Origin: CAKMMH01 sp927798255
GTDB taxonomy: Bacteria > Bdellovibrionota_C > UBA2361 > CAKMMH01
Direction: 5' to 3'
Length of the DNA: 64,000 nucleotides
Assembly (NCBI GenBank): GCA_034180415.1
Contig: JAXFOK010000059.1
Span: forward strand, 97,724-161,723
Shown: one piece after another, positions 36,580-45,596 of the stretch
Layout: every line of letters starts with the position of its first letter
Position numbering within the stretch: the first letter of the stretch is position 1
Program-made: the position numbers and the translations under genes
The notes under the pieces: generated by a model
What the model was told of the DNA's origin: nothing
What the model saw: the letters and a program-made list of their open reading frames with translations, nothing else
Databases searched by the model: none

Positions 36580-38355
36580 ATGAAAAACGAAAAAATAAGG
36601 AATATAGCTATCATTGCGCACGTTGACCACGGAAAAACGACTTTAGTAGACCAAATGTTTAAACAGGCGGGAGTTTTTAGAGATGGCGTTGAAACTGAAG
36701 AACGTCTTATGGACAATATGGCCCTTGAAAGAGAAAGAGGTATAACTATTACCGCCAAAAACTGCTCAGTAAACTGGAAAGATGTTAAAATTAATATATT
36801 AGATACGCCAGGACATGCTGATTTTGGTGGTGAAGTAGAAAGAGCATTGTCTATGGTAGATGGCGCAATACTTCTTGTAGATTCAGCAGAAGGTCCTCTT
36901 CCTCAAACTAGATTTGTTGTTCAAAAAGCTTTAGAGTTAGGTCTTTCAATGATTGTTTGTATAAACAAAATCGATAGACAAGACGCACGAATTAGCGAAG
37001 TACTTGATGAAGTTTATAGTTTATTTATTGATTTAGGTGCTAGTGAAGAGCAAATAGATTTTCCTGTACTTTACACAGTAGGACGTGACGGAACAGCAAC
37101 AAATGATTTAAACGTTCCAGGAAAAACCTTAACTCCACTTTTTGATACAATTATTAACCATGTTCCAGCTCCAAATTATGATGAATCAAAACACTTTCAA
37201 ATGCTTGTAGCAAATGTTAGTTACTCAGAATTTTTAGGACGTCTTGCAATAGGTAAAGTTGCTCACGGCACATCAAAGGCAGGTGATTCTTTAATTTTAA
37301 TTGATGAACATAACAATAGGAACGCTTTAAAGGTTGTAAAACTACAATCATATCAAGGAATAAAGGTTCAAGAAACAAATGTTGCTGAGCCTGGTGATAT
37401 CATACTCCTTTCTGGTATTGATGAAGTCACAATTGGTGACACGATTTGTAGCCCAGAAGTTGAGAAAGCACTTCCAAGAATTCATGTTGACCCACCAACA
37501 GTTGCAATGCATTTCTCAGCAAATTCTTCTCCTTTTGCAGGACGTGATGGTAAATTTATTCAATCACAAAAAATCTATGAAAGATTAATAAAAGAAACTT
37601 TATATAATGTTTCAATTCAAGTAGAAAAAACAGAATCTCCAGACACCTTTCTTGTAAAAGCTAGAGGTGAACTTCAGCTCGTAATCTTAATTGAAACTAT
37701 GCGCCGTGAATCTTATGAAATTTCTATAGGACGCCCTGTTGTACTTTATAAATATGAAAATGAAAAAAAACTTGAACCAATTGAACATGTAGTAGTTGAT
37801 TGTAATGATGAATACACAGGAATTGTAACAAGTAAACTTTCTGGAAGAAAAGGTATACTAACTAATATGCATAACTACGGTGAAAGGACTAGACTCGAAT
37901 TTTCAGTACCATCTCGCGCATTAATAGGTTATAGAGACACATTCCTAACCGATACAAAAGGAACAGGCCTTATGAGCTCATATCTTGAAGGTTATGAAGA
38001 ATATAGAGGCGATTTTGTATCAAGAGAAAATGGTTCGCTTGTCGCAGATAGAGATGGTGAGGCAGTAGCTTACGCAATATTTAACCTAGAACCTCGTGGA
38101 AAAATGTTTGTTGTACCGGGAGATCAATTTTATAAAGGAATGGTTGTAGGTGAAAGATGCAAATCTGGAGATCTTGCAGTAAACCCTTCAAAGGCTAAAA
38201 AACTTACAAATTTAAGAGCCGCCGGGAAAGATGACAACGTGATTTTAACACCTGTTCAGCCTATGACTATCGAGAAGGCACTTGATTTTATATCAGATGA
38301 TGAGCTAGTTGAAGTTACACCAAAGTTTGTAAGAATTAGAAAAAAGAATTTATAA
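36580..38355 (+). CDS. typA: Translational GTPase TypA/BipA
   Basis: Ribosome-associated GTPase involved in 50S assembly and stress adaptation. The G domain shows G1 AHVDHGKTT (about 13-21), G2 RGITITAK, G3 DTPGHADF, G4 NKIDR and the BipA-specific VDSAEGPLPQTRFV block. EF-G-like domains III and V and the family-specific C-terminal domain follow (GRDGKFIQSQKI, RGELQL, LEPRGKMFV, KAKKLTNLRAAGKD). Length 591 aa is normal. No strong ribosome site precedes the ATG. It is transcribed alone from the long divergent region. Confidence 0.97.
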   Translation: MKNEKIRNIAIIAHVDHGKTTLVDQMFKQAGVFRDGVETEERLMDNMALERERGITITAKNCSVNWKDVKINILDTPGHADFGGEVERALSMVDGAILLVDSAEGPLPQTRFVVQKALELGLSMIVCINKIDRQDARISEVLDEVYSLFIDLGASEEQIDFPVLYTVGRDGTATNDLNVPGKTLTPLFDTIINHVPAPNYDESKHFQMLVANVSYSEFLGRLAIGKVAHGTSKAGDSLILIDEHNNRNALKVVKLQSYQGIKVQETNVAEPGDIILLSGIDEVTIGDTICSPEVEKALPRIHVDPPTVAMHFSANSSPFAGRDGKFIQSQKIYERLIKETLYNVSIQVEKTESPDTFLVKARGELQLVILIETMRRESYEISIGRPVVLYKYENEKKLEPIEHVVVDCNDEYTGIVTSKLSGRKGILTNMHNYGERTRLEFSVPSRALIGYRDTFLTDTKGTGLMSSYLEGYEEYRGDFVSRENGSLVADRDGEAVAYAIFNLEPRGKMFVVPGDQFYKGMVVGERCKSGDLAVNPSKAKKLTNLRAAGKDDNVILTPVQPMTIEKALDFISDDELVEVTPKFVRIRKKNL

Positions 38356-38423
38356 CTTATTAATTTTTAATATTAAAAATTAATTAGCATAAGACCATAT
38401 ATATGATATATTTTTAATCTGCA

Positions 38424-38861
38424 GTGTTTACCACATGTGAATTTATAATAAATCCCATTGCACATGTAAAAGAAAGAGTTATACATGAAGTTAAATTTTC
38501 TTTGCATTCTCTTTCACACATAGAAAAAAACATCAATTAGCAAGATTATTAAGTTTTACAAAATGTGATCACAGGCTTTTATTAAGTTATTTTGACAACA
38601 ATAGTTTAAATGATAATAAAATGCACTGTGATGACATTGATGATATAAATACAAGTAACATAATTGATTCAAATATAAGAGCAGCATACTTACATAAAGT
38701 AAAAGATGCTATAGAAAGAACAATAAGAATGCAAAAAATCCCAGAAAAAAAATATTGATATTAATAGCATAATAAATGATCAAAAATGTGAATCAATTAG
38801 AGGTACAGTAGAAAAAATAAAATCGGCTTTGTTCTTATTAGGAATCCTTGATGAAGATTAA
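38424..38861 (+). pseudogene. Frameshifted remnant of an unrecognised small gene
   Basis: Three overlapping frames together read as one protein of about 140 aa. Frame 1 covers VKERVIHEVKFSLHSLSHIEK and stops at TAG near 38539. Frame 2 continues QLARLLSFTKCDHRLLLSYF...IPEKKY to TGA near 38760. Frame 3 ends with SIRGTVEKIKSALFLLGILDED and TAA. Breaks occur at or near runs of A (38524-38530 and 38749-38756). There is no good start or ribosome site. It may be a true pseudogene or carry sequencing errors in homopolymers. The helical, charged content gives no family clue. Confidence 0.5.
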
Positions 38862-38888
38862 AGTTAATTATTATTAAATATTAATCTA

Positions 38889-39212
38889 TTACTTCTTCAT
38901 CTCATCAATAAAATCTGTTCTTACTGAACGGTAATTTTTATATGCTTTAATAAGAATCGCAAGAGAAACTGCAAGCTCACATGTTGCCACAATCATAATA
39001 AATATACCAACTAAAGGCCCTGAAACTTTGTCAAGATTCGTTTCAAAACTTGGATTAAATCGCCAAAAAGCCATAAAATTAATTATTGCTGAATTTAAAA
39101 TCAACTCCACTCCTATTAAAATAGAAAATGCATTATTCTTACTAATTATAGAAAATATTCCTATTGTTGCTAATATTCCTGAAACAAATAAATAATAATT
39201 AAGTGGTATCAT
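38889..39212 (-). CDS. nuoK: NADH-quinone oxidoreductase subunit K
   Basis: Complex I membrane-arm subunit of 107 aa with three transmembrane helices. The second helix carries the conserved proton-channel Glu in GVELILNSAIINF (about 34-46), and the third helix has the second Glu in ATCELAVSLAI. It is the last gene of nuoHIJK, starting 20 nt after nuoJ. Its 3' side faces the frameshifted remnant, not nuoL. Confidence 0.95.
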   Translation of the reverse strand: MIPLNYYLFVSGILATIGIFSIISKNNAFSILIGVELILNSAIINFMAFWRFNPSFETNLDKVSGPLVGIFIMIVATCELAVSLAILIKAYKNYRSVRTDFIDEMKK

Positions 39213-39231
39213 TTAAAATAACTCTCTTAAA

Positions 39232-39756
39232 TTACTTTTCTCTTTTTATCATTAGTGATGCACCTATTAATGCAAGTAAAAGAAGCGCCCCCGCAACTTC
39301 AAGAAGTATAAACTCATCAATAAGAAGCAACGCCCCCATACTTTCAACTATGTCATTTGGTTTATTTATTACCTTATTTTCACCACTCCAAGTTGATTTT
39401 AGTATCATACAAAATGGTATAAATATAAAAAACATTAAAGCAACGAAAAATGACGATATCTTTTGTTTTATTTTACTTTCACCTTTTAAAAATTTAAGGT
39501 CCAAAAGCAAGAATGCAAAAATTAACAAAATTAAAATTGCACCAACATATACTACTACTTGAGTAATAGCTAAAAATTCAGAGTATAAAAGAACATAATA
39601 TCCTGAGATTCCAAAAAATGTAAAAAATAAACTCACAAGCGCTATTTTTATATTAGATGTCATAACAGAAACTAATGCTGGTAAAATCACAATTAGACTT
39701 ATAAGATAAAAACTTAAATATTGAGGTGAAATATGATTAACAAAAAAATTATTCAT
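39232..39756 (-). CDS. nuoJ: NADH-quinone oxidoreductase subunit J
   Basis: Complex I membrane subunit of 174 aa with five hydrophobic helices. The conserved third helix contains ITQVVVYVGAILILLIFA (about 64-81), the pi-bulge helix that links the quinone site to the proton channels. It follows nuoI with a 3-nt gap and precedes nuoK. Confidence 0.94.
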   Translation of the reverse strand: MNNFFVNHISPQYLSFYLISLIVILPALVSVMTSNIKIALVSLFFTFFGISGYYVLLYSEFLAITQVVVYVGAILILLIFAFLLLDLKFLKGESKIKQKISSFFVALMFFIFIPFCMILKSTWSGENKVINKPNDIVESMGALLLIDEFILLEVAGALLLLALIGASLMIKREK

Positions 39757-39759
39757 TAA

Positions 39760-40206
39760 TTAATTTTCCTTTTTGCTATTATCACAATTTGATGTTTCTT
39801 TTACAAAATCAACTATCAAATCACATCGCTTATCAACACATAAATTATATTCATTACTTAAATATATAGCTTTCTTTGGACAATTCTCTTCACACATTGA
39901 ACAAAAAAGACATTTTGAATAATCAATTTTGTAACCCTTAATTTTTAAATCTTGTCCCTTCCCCTCAGATTCGATATCGATACAAGATACTGGGCAGTTA
40001 TTTTTACAAATTAAACAAGCTATACATTTATTTTTATTATATTTATGTATTCCTCTAAAAGATAGTGGAATATCTTCTTTAATCTCTGGATAACTTAATG
40101 TAACTTTCTTTTTAAAAAAATATTTAATAGTTAAAAAAAGCCCCTTAAGATTTGTTAATATACCTAAATATAATTGTTTAAAATATTTTTTAAAATTTTT
40201 CATCAA
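39760..40206 (-). CDS. nuoI: NADH-quinone oxidoreductase subunit I (two 4Fe-4S ferredoxin-like)
   Basis: Peripheral-arm subunit carrying clusters N6a and N6b. Two ferredoxin motifs are visible: CIACLICKNNCP (about 58-69) and CLFCSMCEENCP (about 96-107). The preceding YPEIKEDIPLSFRGIH matches the family's conserved N-terminal stretch. The protein is 148 aa, with a basic amphipathic N-terminus. It lies between nuoH and nuoJ. Confidence 0.95.
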   Translation of the reverse strand: MMKNFKKYFKQLYLGILTNLKGLFLTIKYFFKKKVTLSYPEIKEDIPLSFRGIHKYNKNKCIACLICKNNCPVSCIDIESEGKGQDLKIKGYKIDYSKCLFCSMCEENCPKKAIYLSNEYNLCVDKRCDLIVDFVKETSNCDNSKKEN

Positions 40207-40222
40207 ATTTAAATTTTATAAT

Positions 40223-41404
40223 CTATTTAAAAAAAGTAATTTGTATAAGGACTCCAATAAAACAAAATAAACTAATTGGTACTAAGTATTTGTAACATAA
40301 ACTTGTAAATTCATCAGCTCTTATTCTTGGAAAAGTCCATCTAAACCAAATCATAATAAAGTATAATAAAAAACTTTTTATTATTATATTTGAAAAATAA
40401 ATCCCCTCTCTTAATAAAAATAAAAAATTATTTTTAGAAAATAATACTAAAATAAAATCTTTAAGCGTTTCACTTTTAAAAAACATATCACTTAAAGAAA
40501 TCAATTTTAGATTTTTTAATACTTCAAATTCTGGTATAGGATATTTCAATCCACCTAAAAATAATACGGTTGCAAATGCACATATTGCGTACATCGCTGC
40601 GTATTCTGCCATAAAAAAGAAAGCAAATCTCATTGAACTATACTCAGAATGAAAACCTGCCGTAAGCTCACTCTCAGCCTCAGGTAAATCAAAAGGAGCT
40701 CTTTTTGTACACGCCAAGCCACATATAAAAAACACAATAAATGATATAAACAAAAAAGGAGATCTAAAAACTGATATACTTAAAAAGCCATTTTCAGATT
40801 GCCATAAAGTAAGATCTTGAAAATTCATTGTCCCTGACATAAGGATGACAGTTAACGCAGCTATTCCTAAAGGAATTTCATAAGATAAAATCTGAGAAAC
40901 AGCCCTCATTCCTCCAAAAAGCGCCCATTTGCTATTACTTGCAAAACCAGCCATAAAAATGCCAATTACTTCTATACTTTCAAACGCAAGTACATATAAT
41001 ACAGCAAGTGTTAAAGAAGAAACTTTAAAATATTCACCAAAAGGAAGTGCAGCAAAAGGAAAAAGAGCACCCGTAAAAACTACAATTGGGGCTAATGTAA
41101 ATAAAAATTTATTTACATCCTTTGGAATAATTGGCTCTTTAAATAAAAGTTTTATACCATCTGCAAAAGGTTGAAAAAAGCCAAAATATCCTACTCTATT
41201 TGGGCCATAACGGCATTGAATAAATCCTGCTATTCTTCTTTCTGCATATGTTCCAATAATTGCCATAAATGACATCCAGGAAATCATAATAAAAGCAAGA
41301 AAAGAAAAAAGTAGAAAATAAGCAATCCATGAGTAACTACTTAAAAAGAACTCCTGAAATACTTTTAAATCTATTTCTGAAAGTAAATTGAGAAAAAAAT
41401 CCAT
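40223..41404 (-). CDS. nuoH: NADH-quinone oxidoreductase subunit H
   Basis: Complex I subunit of 393 aa that forms the quinone tunnel with the hydrophilic arm. Eight or more hydrophobic helices. Family blocks are ERRIAGFIQCRYGPNRVG (about 55-72), FQPFADGIKLLFKEP (76-90), RAPFDLPEAESELTAGFH (about 235-252) and EYSSMRFAFFFMAEY. An insertion near residues 290-345 is lengthier than in compact homologues. It is the first of the four nuo genes here. nuoA-G and nuoL-N are not in the window. Confidence 0.96.
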   Translation of the reverse strand: MDFFLNLLSEIDLKVFQEFFLSSYSWIAYFLLFSFLAFIMISWMSFMAIIGTYAERRIAGFIQCRYGPNRVGYFGFFQPFADGIKLLFKEPIIPKDVNKFLFTLAPIVVFTGALFPFAALPFGEYFKVSSLTLAVLYVLAFESIEVIGIFMAGFASNSKWALFGGMRAVSQILSYEIPLGIAALTVILMSGTMNFQDLTLWQSENGFLSISVFRSPFLFISFIVFFICGLACTKRAPFDLPEAESELTAGFHSEYSSMRFAFFFMAEYAAMYAICAFATVLFLGGLKYPIPEFEVLKNLKLISLSDMFFKSETLKDFILVLFSKNNFLFLLREGIYFSNIIIKSFLLYFIMIWFRWTFPRIRADEFTSLCYKYLVPISLFCFIGVLIQITFFK

Positions 41405-41491
41405 TTATGACAAAAAAACAAAATAAAGAAAAATATTTAAGAATAAAAATTAAAAATAAATAGGCAATTACATTATTATTCTTTATTATCT

Positions 41492-41752
41492 TTATTTATT
41501 ATCTTTATTTGCGTCATTAACTTCGACATCCACTACATCTTCTGCTGCCATAAAATATAAACACGCAGCAATTACAGCTACTATAAACAAAATTGGTAAC
41601 ACAATACCTATAAGTAGGACTAAAGCACCACCTAAAAAGATACCACCTAATAAAACTTTCCATGCTTCTTGCTTTTTAATAAAATCTATAGTTTTATCCT
41701 TCCAACCTAAAGCCATTTCTTTTAATTCAGAGCGAGTTTTCTTTATAAACAT
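41492..41752 (-). CDS. Small membrane protein of unknown function
   Basis: 86-aa protein with a charged amphipathic N-terminal half (KKTRSELKEMALGWKDKTI), two close hydrophobic segments (about 33-65) and an acidic tail EDVVDVEVNDANKD. No family recognised. It precedes nuoH by 88 nt on the same strand, so it could be co-transcribed with the nuo genes. Confidence 0.65.
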   Translation of the reverse strand: MFIKKTRSELKEMALGWKDKTIDFIKKQEAWKVLLGGIFLGGALVLLIGIVLPILFIVAVIAACLYFMAAEDVVDVEVNDANKDNK

Positions 41753-41870
41753 AATCTTACCTCAATATATAAACAAAAAAGCTATATACAATATTCTATA
41801 TAAAATTTTAAATTTTTTAAAGATAGCAATATCTTGATATTAAAATCTTTATTGCTTATTATCATTTCTT

Positions 41871-42374
41871 ATGAATATTGTTTTAGTAAATCCACAAATT
41901 CCACAAAACACTGGTGCAATTGCTAGAACTTGTGCCGCAACAAACACCAAATTGAGGCTTGTAGGAAACATCTCATTTGATATTTCAGAAAAGGCCGTTC
42001 GCCGTGCTGGACTTGATTACTGGCCTTATGTTGACATAAAAACCCATGATACCTGGGAAAGTTATCTAGAAGAAAACAAAGATTCAAGAATTTGGCTTAT
42101 TTCAAAATTTGGGACAAGAGAATATTGGGACGCAGATTTTTGTGAATCTGATTCTATAGTTTTTGGAAGTGAAACAAAGGGACTCGGGAAACCGTTTTTA
42201 AGTAAATACGATACTTCTCAAATTTTAAGGATCCCAATGTCTTGTAATCATGTAAGAAGTTTAAATTTAAGTAACGCCGTATCAATTGTCCTTTATGAGG
42301 CATTAAGGCAAGTTAATTTAAAGTCTAATAATGAATGGTTAAATAACATTACTTATGATTTTGAACCCATTTAA
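41871..42374 (+). CDS. trmL: tRNA (cytidine/uridine-34-2'-O)-methyltransferase TrmL
   Basis: SPOUT-class methyltransferase of 167 aa that methylates the wobble ribose of tRNA-Leu isoacceptors. All three SPOUT motifs are visible: NPQIPQNTGAIARTC (7-21), the central FGSETKGLG (about 105-113) forming the trefoil knot with SAM, and IPMSCNHVRSLNLSNAVSIV (about 128-147). It also has the family's RRAGLDYW block. No ribosome site is evident. It is the last clearly housekeeping gene before the accessory segment. Confidence 0.95.
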   Translation: MNIVLVNPQIPQNTGAIARTCAATNTKLRLVGNISFDISEKAVRRAGLDYWPYVDIKTHDTWESYLEENKDSRIWLISKFGTREYWDADFCESDSIVFGSETKGLGKPFLSKYDTSQILRIPMSCNHVRSLNLSNAVSIVLYEALRQVNLKSNNEWLNNITYDFEPI

Positions 42375-42578
42375 GCTATTTTGAATTCCTTAAAAAAAGT
42401 GTACTTATCTTATCGTTAGTCGCATTTACTCCTGTTCTTTTAAATATCGAATCGTAAATCTAAGGCTTGAAAATTAAAATCTTATTCTAATGAAACTTTA
42501 CTTTCTAAAATATTCGCCTGCAACCTAATAATATGACGTTATTTTATTAACGACAAGAATTCTTATCGAATCCTTTTC

Positions 42579-43430
42579 TTGAGTATTAAAGGCTCTGATT
42601 TACGTAACCCAAAATCAAAGAAAAAGGCTTTCAAGTCTTGTGATGGCCTAGATAATGATTGTGATGGTGAGATTGATGAAGATTTTGGAAATAAAGGGAC
42701 AAGTTGTAGTGTTGGAGAAGGTATCTGCCTAGGAGAAGGACACTATGTATGTTCAGAGGATAAGTTAAGTACTGTTTGTGATGCAAAAGTTGCAAAACCA
42801 GAGCGCTGGAACGTTACCCCAGAAGATTTAAGTAATGATAATGATAAGGATGGTATTACCAATCCGTACGATCCTGATATTCAGAATCCACCTGCTGTAA
42901 ATAATTTCCAAAAACCGCTTCAACCGTTAGCAATTAAGACAGGTAGGTATTATAAGTTGTACTTTCAGTGGTTTATGGATTTTATCGATAAGCTTTCGAG
43001 CTTTTTAGAGAAATTTTCATTACAAGCTGTAAAAAAGGGAAGTAAAGTCAAGAAAAATGAAGGTGTTGGAGTAAAGACTAAGGTCGTAGAAAAACAGCGT
43101 ATCTCGAGCAGTGTTCAAGCTGATAGAAAGTTAGCTCAATGTCAAAAGAGCTGCCAAAGGTTAGGTTGTAGGTGTAAGAAGGTTAGAGATCGTGGATTTA
43201 GGTTGGCATCCTTTGGAGCTAAGCGAGGTTACATTGTAAGAAAAACAACAACTAAGTTAATTACCAATAATGAGATTCAGAATCGGAGAAAGATGGGGCG
43301 TATTCCGAATGAGTTCAAGGTTAGAGTTAGGAAGAATTGTAGCTATAAAGTAAATTATAGAGTTGTTTATATCAATAAGAGAGGCCGTGCTAAGAACCTA
43401 TCCCCAGAGAGTAAAGAGGTAGAGTTTTAA
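42579..43430 (+). CDS. MopE-like Cys/Asp-repeat protein fragment
   Basis: Reads CDGLDNDCDGEIDEDFG near residue 20, the MopE-type metal-binding repeat common in extracellular proteins of Deltaproteobacteria and Myxococcota, then a second Cys-containing block (CSVGEGICLGEG) and a DNDKDGI calcium-like loop. The C-terminal part is basic with paired cysteines (CQKSCQRLGCRCKK). The only start in frame is TTG at 42579 without a ribosome site, and there is no signal peptide, although such proteins are exported. I read it as a 5'-truncated gene; an in-frame stop at 42534 closes the frame upstream. Confidence 0.6.
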   Translation: MSIKGSDLRNPKSKKKAFKSCDGLDNDCDGEIDEDFGNKGTSCSVGEGICLGEGHYVCSEDKLSTVCDAKVAKPERWNVTPEDLSNDNDKDGITNPYDPDIQNPPAVNNFQKPLQPLAIKTGRYYKLYFQWFMDFIDKLSSFLEKFSLQAVKKGSKVKKNEGVGVKTKVVEKQRISSSVQADRKLAQCQKSCQRLGCRCKKVRDRGFRLASFGAKRGYIVRKTTTKLITNNEIQNRRKMGRIPNEFKVRVRKNCSYKVNYRVVYINKRGRAKNLSPESKEVEF

Positions 43431-43513
43431 GGTCGCTAGCCGCGACGGGCAACCCGCGCATAAATCCTCCAATAAAGAATAGATCTTTAACGCCGTCTGG
43501 AAAGCCTCCCGTT

Positions 43514-43535
43514 GCCGAGGCGTCCCCGCCTCGGC
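43514..43535. repeat. GC-rich perfect hairpin
   Basis: GCCGAGGCG, TCCC loop, CGCCTCGGC: a perfect 9-bp stem in an otherwise AT-rich genome, 84 nt after the MopE-like frame. It resembles REP hairpins in form. Confidence 0.75.
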
Positions 43536-43560
43536 TTGGTATATCTTGGAGGTATATCTT

Positions 43561-43596
43561 GGACACTCATTTTTTTTGTTTAAAAGATGAGTGTCC
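43561..43596. repeat. REP-like hairpin, copy 1
   Basis: GGACACTCAT and ATGAGTGTCC form a perfect 10-bp stem with a T-rich loop, flanked by TATATCTT and AGGATTTG. Confidence 0.8.
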
Positions 43597-43765
43597 AGGA
43601 TTTGAGTAGGATTAGAAAAAGAGCCAAAGTTGTGGAATGTAGAGGATGTTATTTGGTAATTTGAGTTTTTTTGATTTGTCTGTAGCTGAGTTTTTGCTGA
43701 TTTTTAGGTAAGTAGATAGATTTATCCTGTACCTTTTGGTTGAATTGATGAATTTTTTATTGGTT

Positions 43766-43861
43766 TTATTGAATGAAGTGCTGTTTTGCGCAGCCAACAC
43801 CTTGGAACCAATGGTTATTAGCTTTCTTTGCCTGTTTTCGTATCGTGTTTTCTGAGCCAGC
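43766..43861 (-). pseudogene. C-terminal 31-codon fragment of the REP-type transposase
   Basis: Minus-strand frame ending NHWFQGVGCAKQHFIQ then TAA, identical in this end to the larger transposase remnant at 45497. Sequence identity stops abruptly at 43861, where another REP hairpin begins. Confidence 0.8.
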
Positions 43862-43874
43862 GATGGTATATCTT

Positions 43875-43909
43875 GGACACTCATTTTCTGGTTTAAAAGA
43901 TGAGTGCCA
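43875..43909. repeat. REP-like hairpin, copy 2 (decayed)
   Basis: Same stem as copy 1, but the right half has lost one T (ATGAGTGCC). Confidence 0.7.
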
Positions 43910-43972
43910 GGATTTGACAAATAAATGAGAAGTACAGCAGAGTTCGCCTTAAGTTGATAAGAGAATACTAGG

Positions 43973-44003
43973 GCACTCACTGTTAAAAATACAATGAGTG
44001 TCC
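43973..44003. repeat. REP-like hairpin, copy 3, downstream of argB
   Basis: GCACTCA and TGAGTGTCC arms around CTGTTAAAAATACAA, followed by TTTTTT on the plus strand. It lies 37 nt beyond the argB stop and could also terminate transcription. Confidence 0.65.
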
Positions 44004-44039
44004 TTTTTTGTCTTAAAAGTACGCTGATTTAATAAGCGA

Positions 44040-44981
44040 TCAAATTGGACTGTTTTTACTTTCCCCGCGTATCATAGTCCCAACTCCATTATCAGTTAAA
44101 ACTTCAAGAAGTAAACTTTGAGGAGTTTTTGCGTTCATGATGAGGATACTCTTCACACCATTTTGAATCGCTTCCTGACAACTCTTAAGTTTTGGAATCA
44201 TTCCACCAACAATCTTACCACTACTAAGAAGCTCATCTATTTTACTGGCGTCAAGTTCACTAATTAACGACGCTGGATCATCTCGATCTTGATAGATACC
44301 AGGAACGTCTGATAAAAATGCCAATTTCTCAGACTGCATCGCTTTCGCAACGGCACAAGCTGCATCGTCTGCATTTATGTTGTATGGTTCATGATTATCA
44401 CCGTAACCAACAGGACATATCACTGGAATATAATCTTTATCTAACCAACCAGTAATAATCTTTGCATTAACAGCATCAATCTCTCCCACGTATCCAATAT
44501 CATATTCTACATCTTTTTTTTCCTCTTCATCATAACGTTTTATTACCTTCTTGCGGGCGTGCAGCAATCCTGCATTGTTTCCACTAATTCCGACCGCTCT
44601 CCCCCCCAACTCACGTATCGAATTAACAAGCCTCTCGTTAATTCGATTTAGTACCATCTCAACTACCTTCATAGTATCGCTATCAGTCTTTCTATATCCT
44701 TGAACAAAAGTTGGTGTCACACCAGGCTTTGATAAACACTTACTGATCTCTTTTCCACCACCATGCACAAGAACCGGTCTTAAACCTAAATTTTTAAGAG
44801 TCACGACATCTTTTAAGACCAACTTCTGAGATTCTTCACTATCCATGGCGCTACCGCCATACTTTACAACGACTACTTTTTGATAAAACTTATCAATGTA
44901 ATGAAACGCCTCATTTGACAGTTCAATTCCACTTGACAGTTCAACTCTACTTGCCATTTGTTGTTCGAATTTATTAAACAT
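44040..44981 (-). CDS. argB: Acetylglutamate kinase
   Basis: Second step of arginine synthesis: phosphorylates N-acetyl-L-glutamate. The amino-acid kinase fold is complete: VVVVKYGGSAM (36-46), PVLVHGGGKEIS (69-80), RINERLVNSI, GISGNNAGLL, the NINADDAACAVA block and GGMIPKLKSCQEAIQNGV. Length 313 aa includes an N-terminal helix of about 30 residues like that of arginine-sensitive hexameric enzymes, so feedback inhibition is possible. A GGAA stretch precedes the ATG. No other arg gene is near. It is bracketed by two copies of the transposase-tail repeat, which suggests acquisition or rearrangement. Confidence 0.95.
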   Translation of the reverse strand: MFNKFEQQMASRVELSSGIELSNEAFHYIDKFYQKVVVVKYGGSAMDSEESQKLVLKDVVTLKNLGLRPVLVHGGGKEISKCLSKPGVTPTFVQGYRKTDSDTMKVVEMVLNRINERLVNSIRELGGRAVGISGNNAGLLHARKKVIKRYDEEEKKDVEYDIGYVGEIDAVNAKIITGWLDKDYIPVICPVGYGDNHEPYNINADDAACAVAKAMQSEKLAFLSDVPGIYQDRDDPASLISELDASKIDELLSSGKIVGGMIPKLKSCQEAIQNGVKSILIMNAKTPQSLLLEVLTDNGVGTMIRGESKNSPI

Positions 44982-45285
44982 AGTATTTTTCCAAATTGTC
45001 TAACTGAAACATAGTGCATAGACATTCGTTACAGCCCGACTTCACTAATAAATAAAAAAAGAAATTATAGACGAAAAACTAGATAAATATTGATATAAAA
45101 AGATTCTTTTTCCCCCCCTCTAGCGGGAGCGACGGCGGTTAACAACTTGGAATAAAGAAATCGAATACATATTTACTGAATATCAAATTATGTTTCTTTT
45201 GTCAAATAATTATTGTCTTAAATGATTACTCCCCATAACTGTTTTTTTGCAAAGTTCTCTTCTTATGATTATTAAAAAGTGAGGT

Positions 45286-45596
45286 ATATCTTGGACACTC
45301 ATTTTTGGGTTTAAGAGATGAGTGTCCAGGATTTGAATAGGATTAGAAATAGAGCCAAAGTTGTGGAATGTAGGGGGTGTTATTTGGTAATTTGAGTTTT
45401 TTTGATTTGTCTGTAGCTGAGTTTTTGCTGATTTTTAGGTAAGTAGATAGATTTATCCTGTATCTTTTGGTTGAATTGATGAATTTTTTATTGGTTTTAT
45501 TGAATGAAGTGCTGTTTTGCGCAGCCAACACCTTGGAACCAATGGTTATTAGCTTTTTTTGCCTGTTTTCGTATCGTGTTTTCTGAGCCAGCTACT
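45286..45596. repeat. Direct repeat of the transposase 3' region (right copy)
   Basis: Partner of 43553-43861, here still attached to the larger transposase remnant. The preceding 44982-45285 stretch shows no gene; it has a C-rich CCCCCCCTCTAGCGGGAG patch and otherwise AT-rich sequence. Confidence 0.85.
45293..45327. repeat. REP-like hairpin, copy 4
   Basis: GGACACTCAT, loop TTTTGGGTTTAAGAG, ATGAGTGTCC: perfect 10-bp stem about 170 nt beyond the transposase stop codon. Confidence 0.8.

Larger units (their letters stand above)
43553..43861. repeat. Direct repeat of the transposase 3' region (left copy)
   Basis: About 309 bp nearly identical to 45286-45596 in the same orientation. It comprises the REP hairpin, about 170 bp of non-coding DNA and the last 32 codons of the transposase. 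The two copies bracket argB. Confidence 0.85.

Noticed and set aside
43612..43980. Minus-strand frame of 122 codons, with a similar one at 45343-45531
   Set aside because: Both arise because the 310-bp repeat is duplicated. The frame is out of register with the transposase and changes start between copies.
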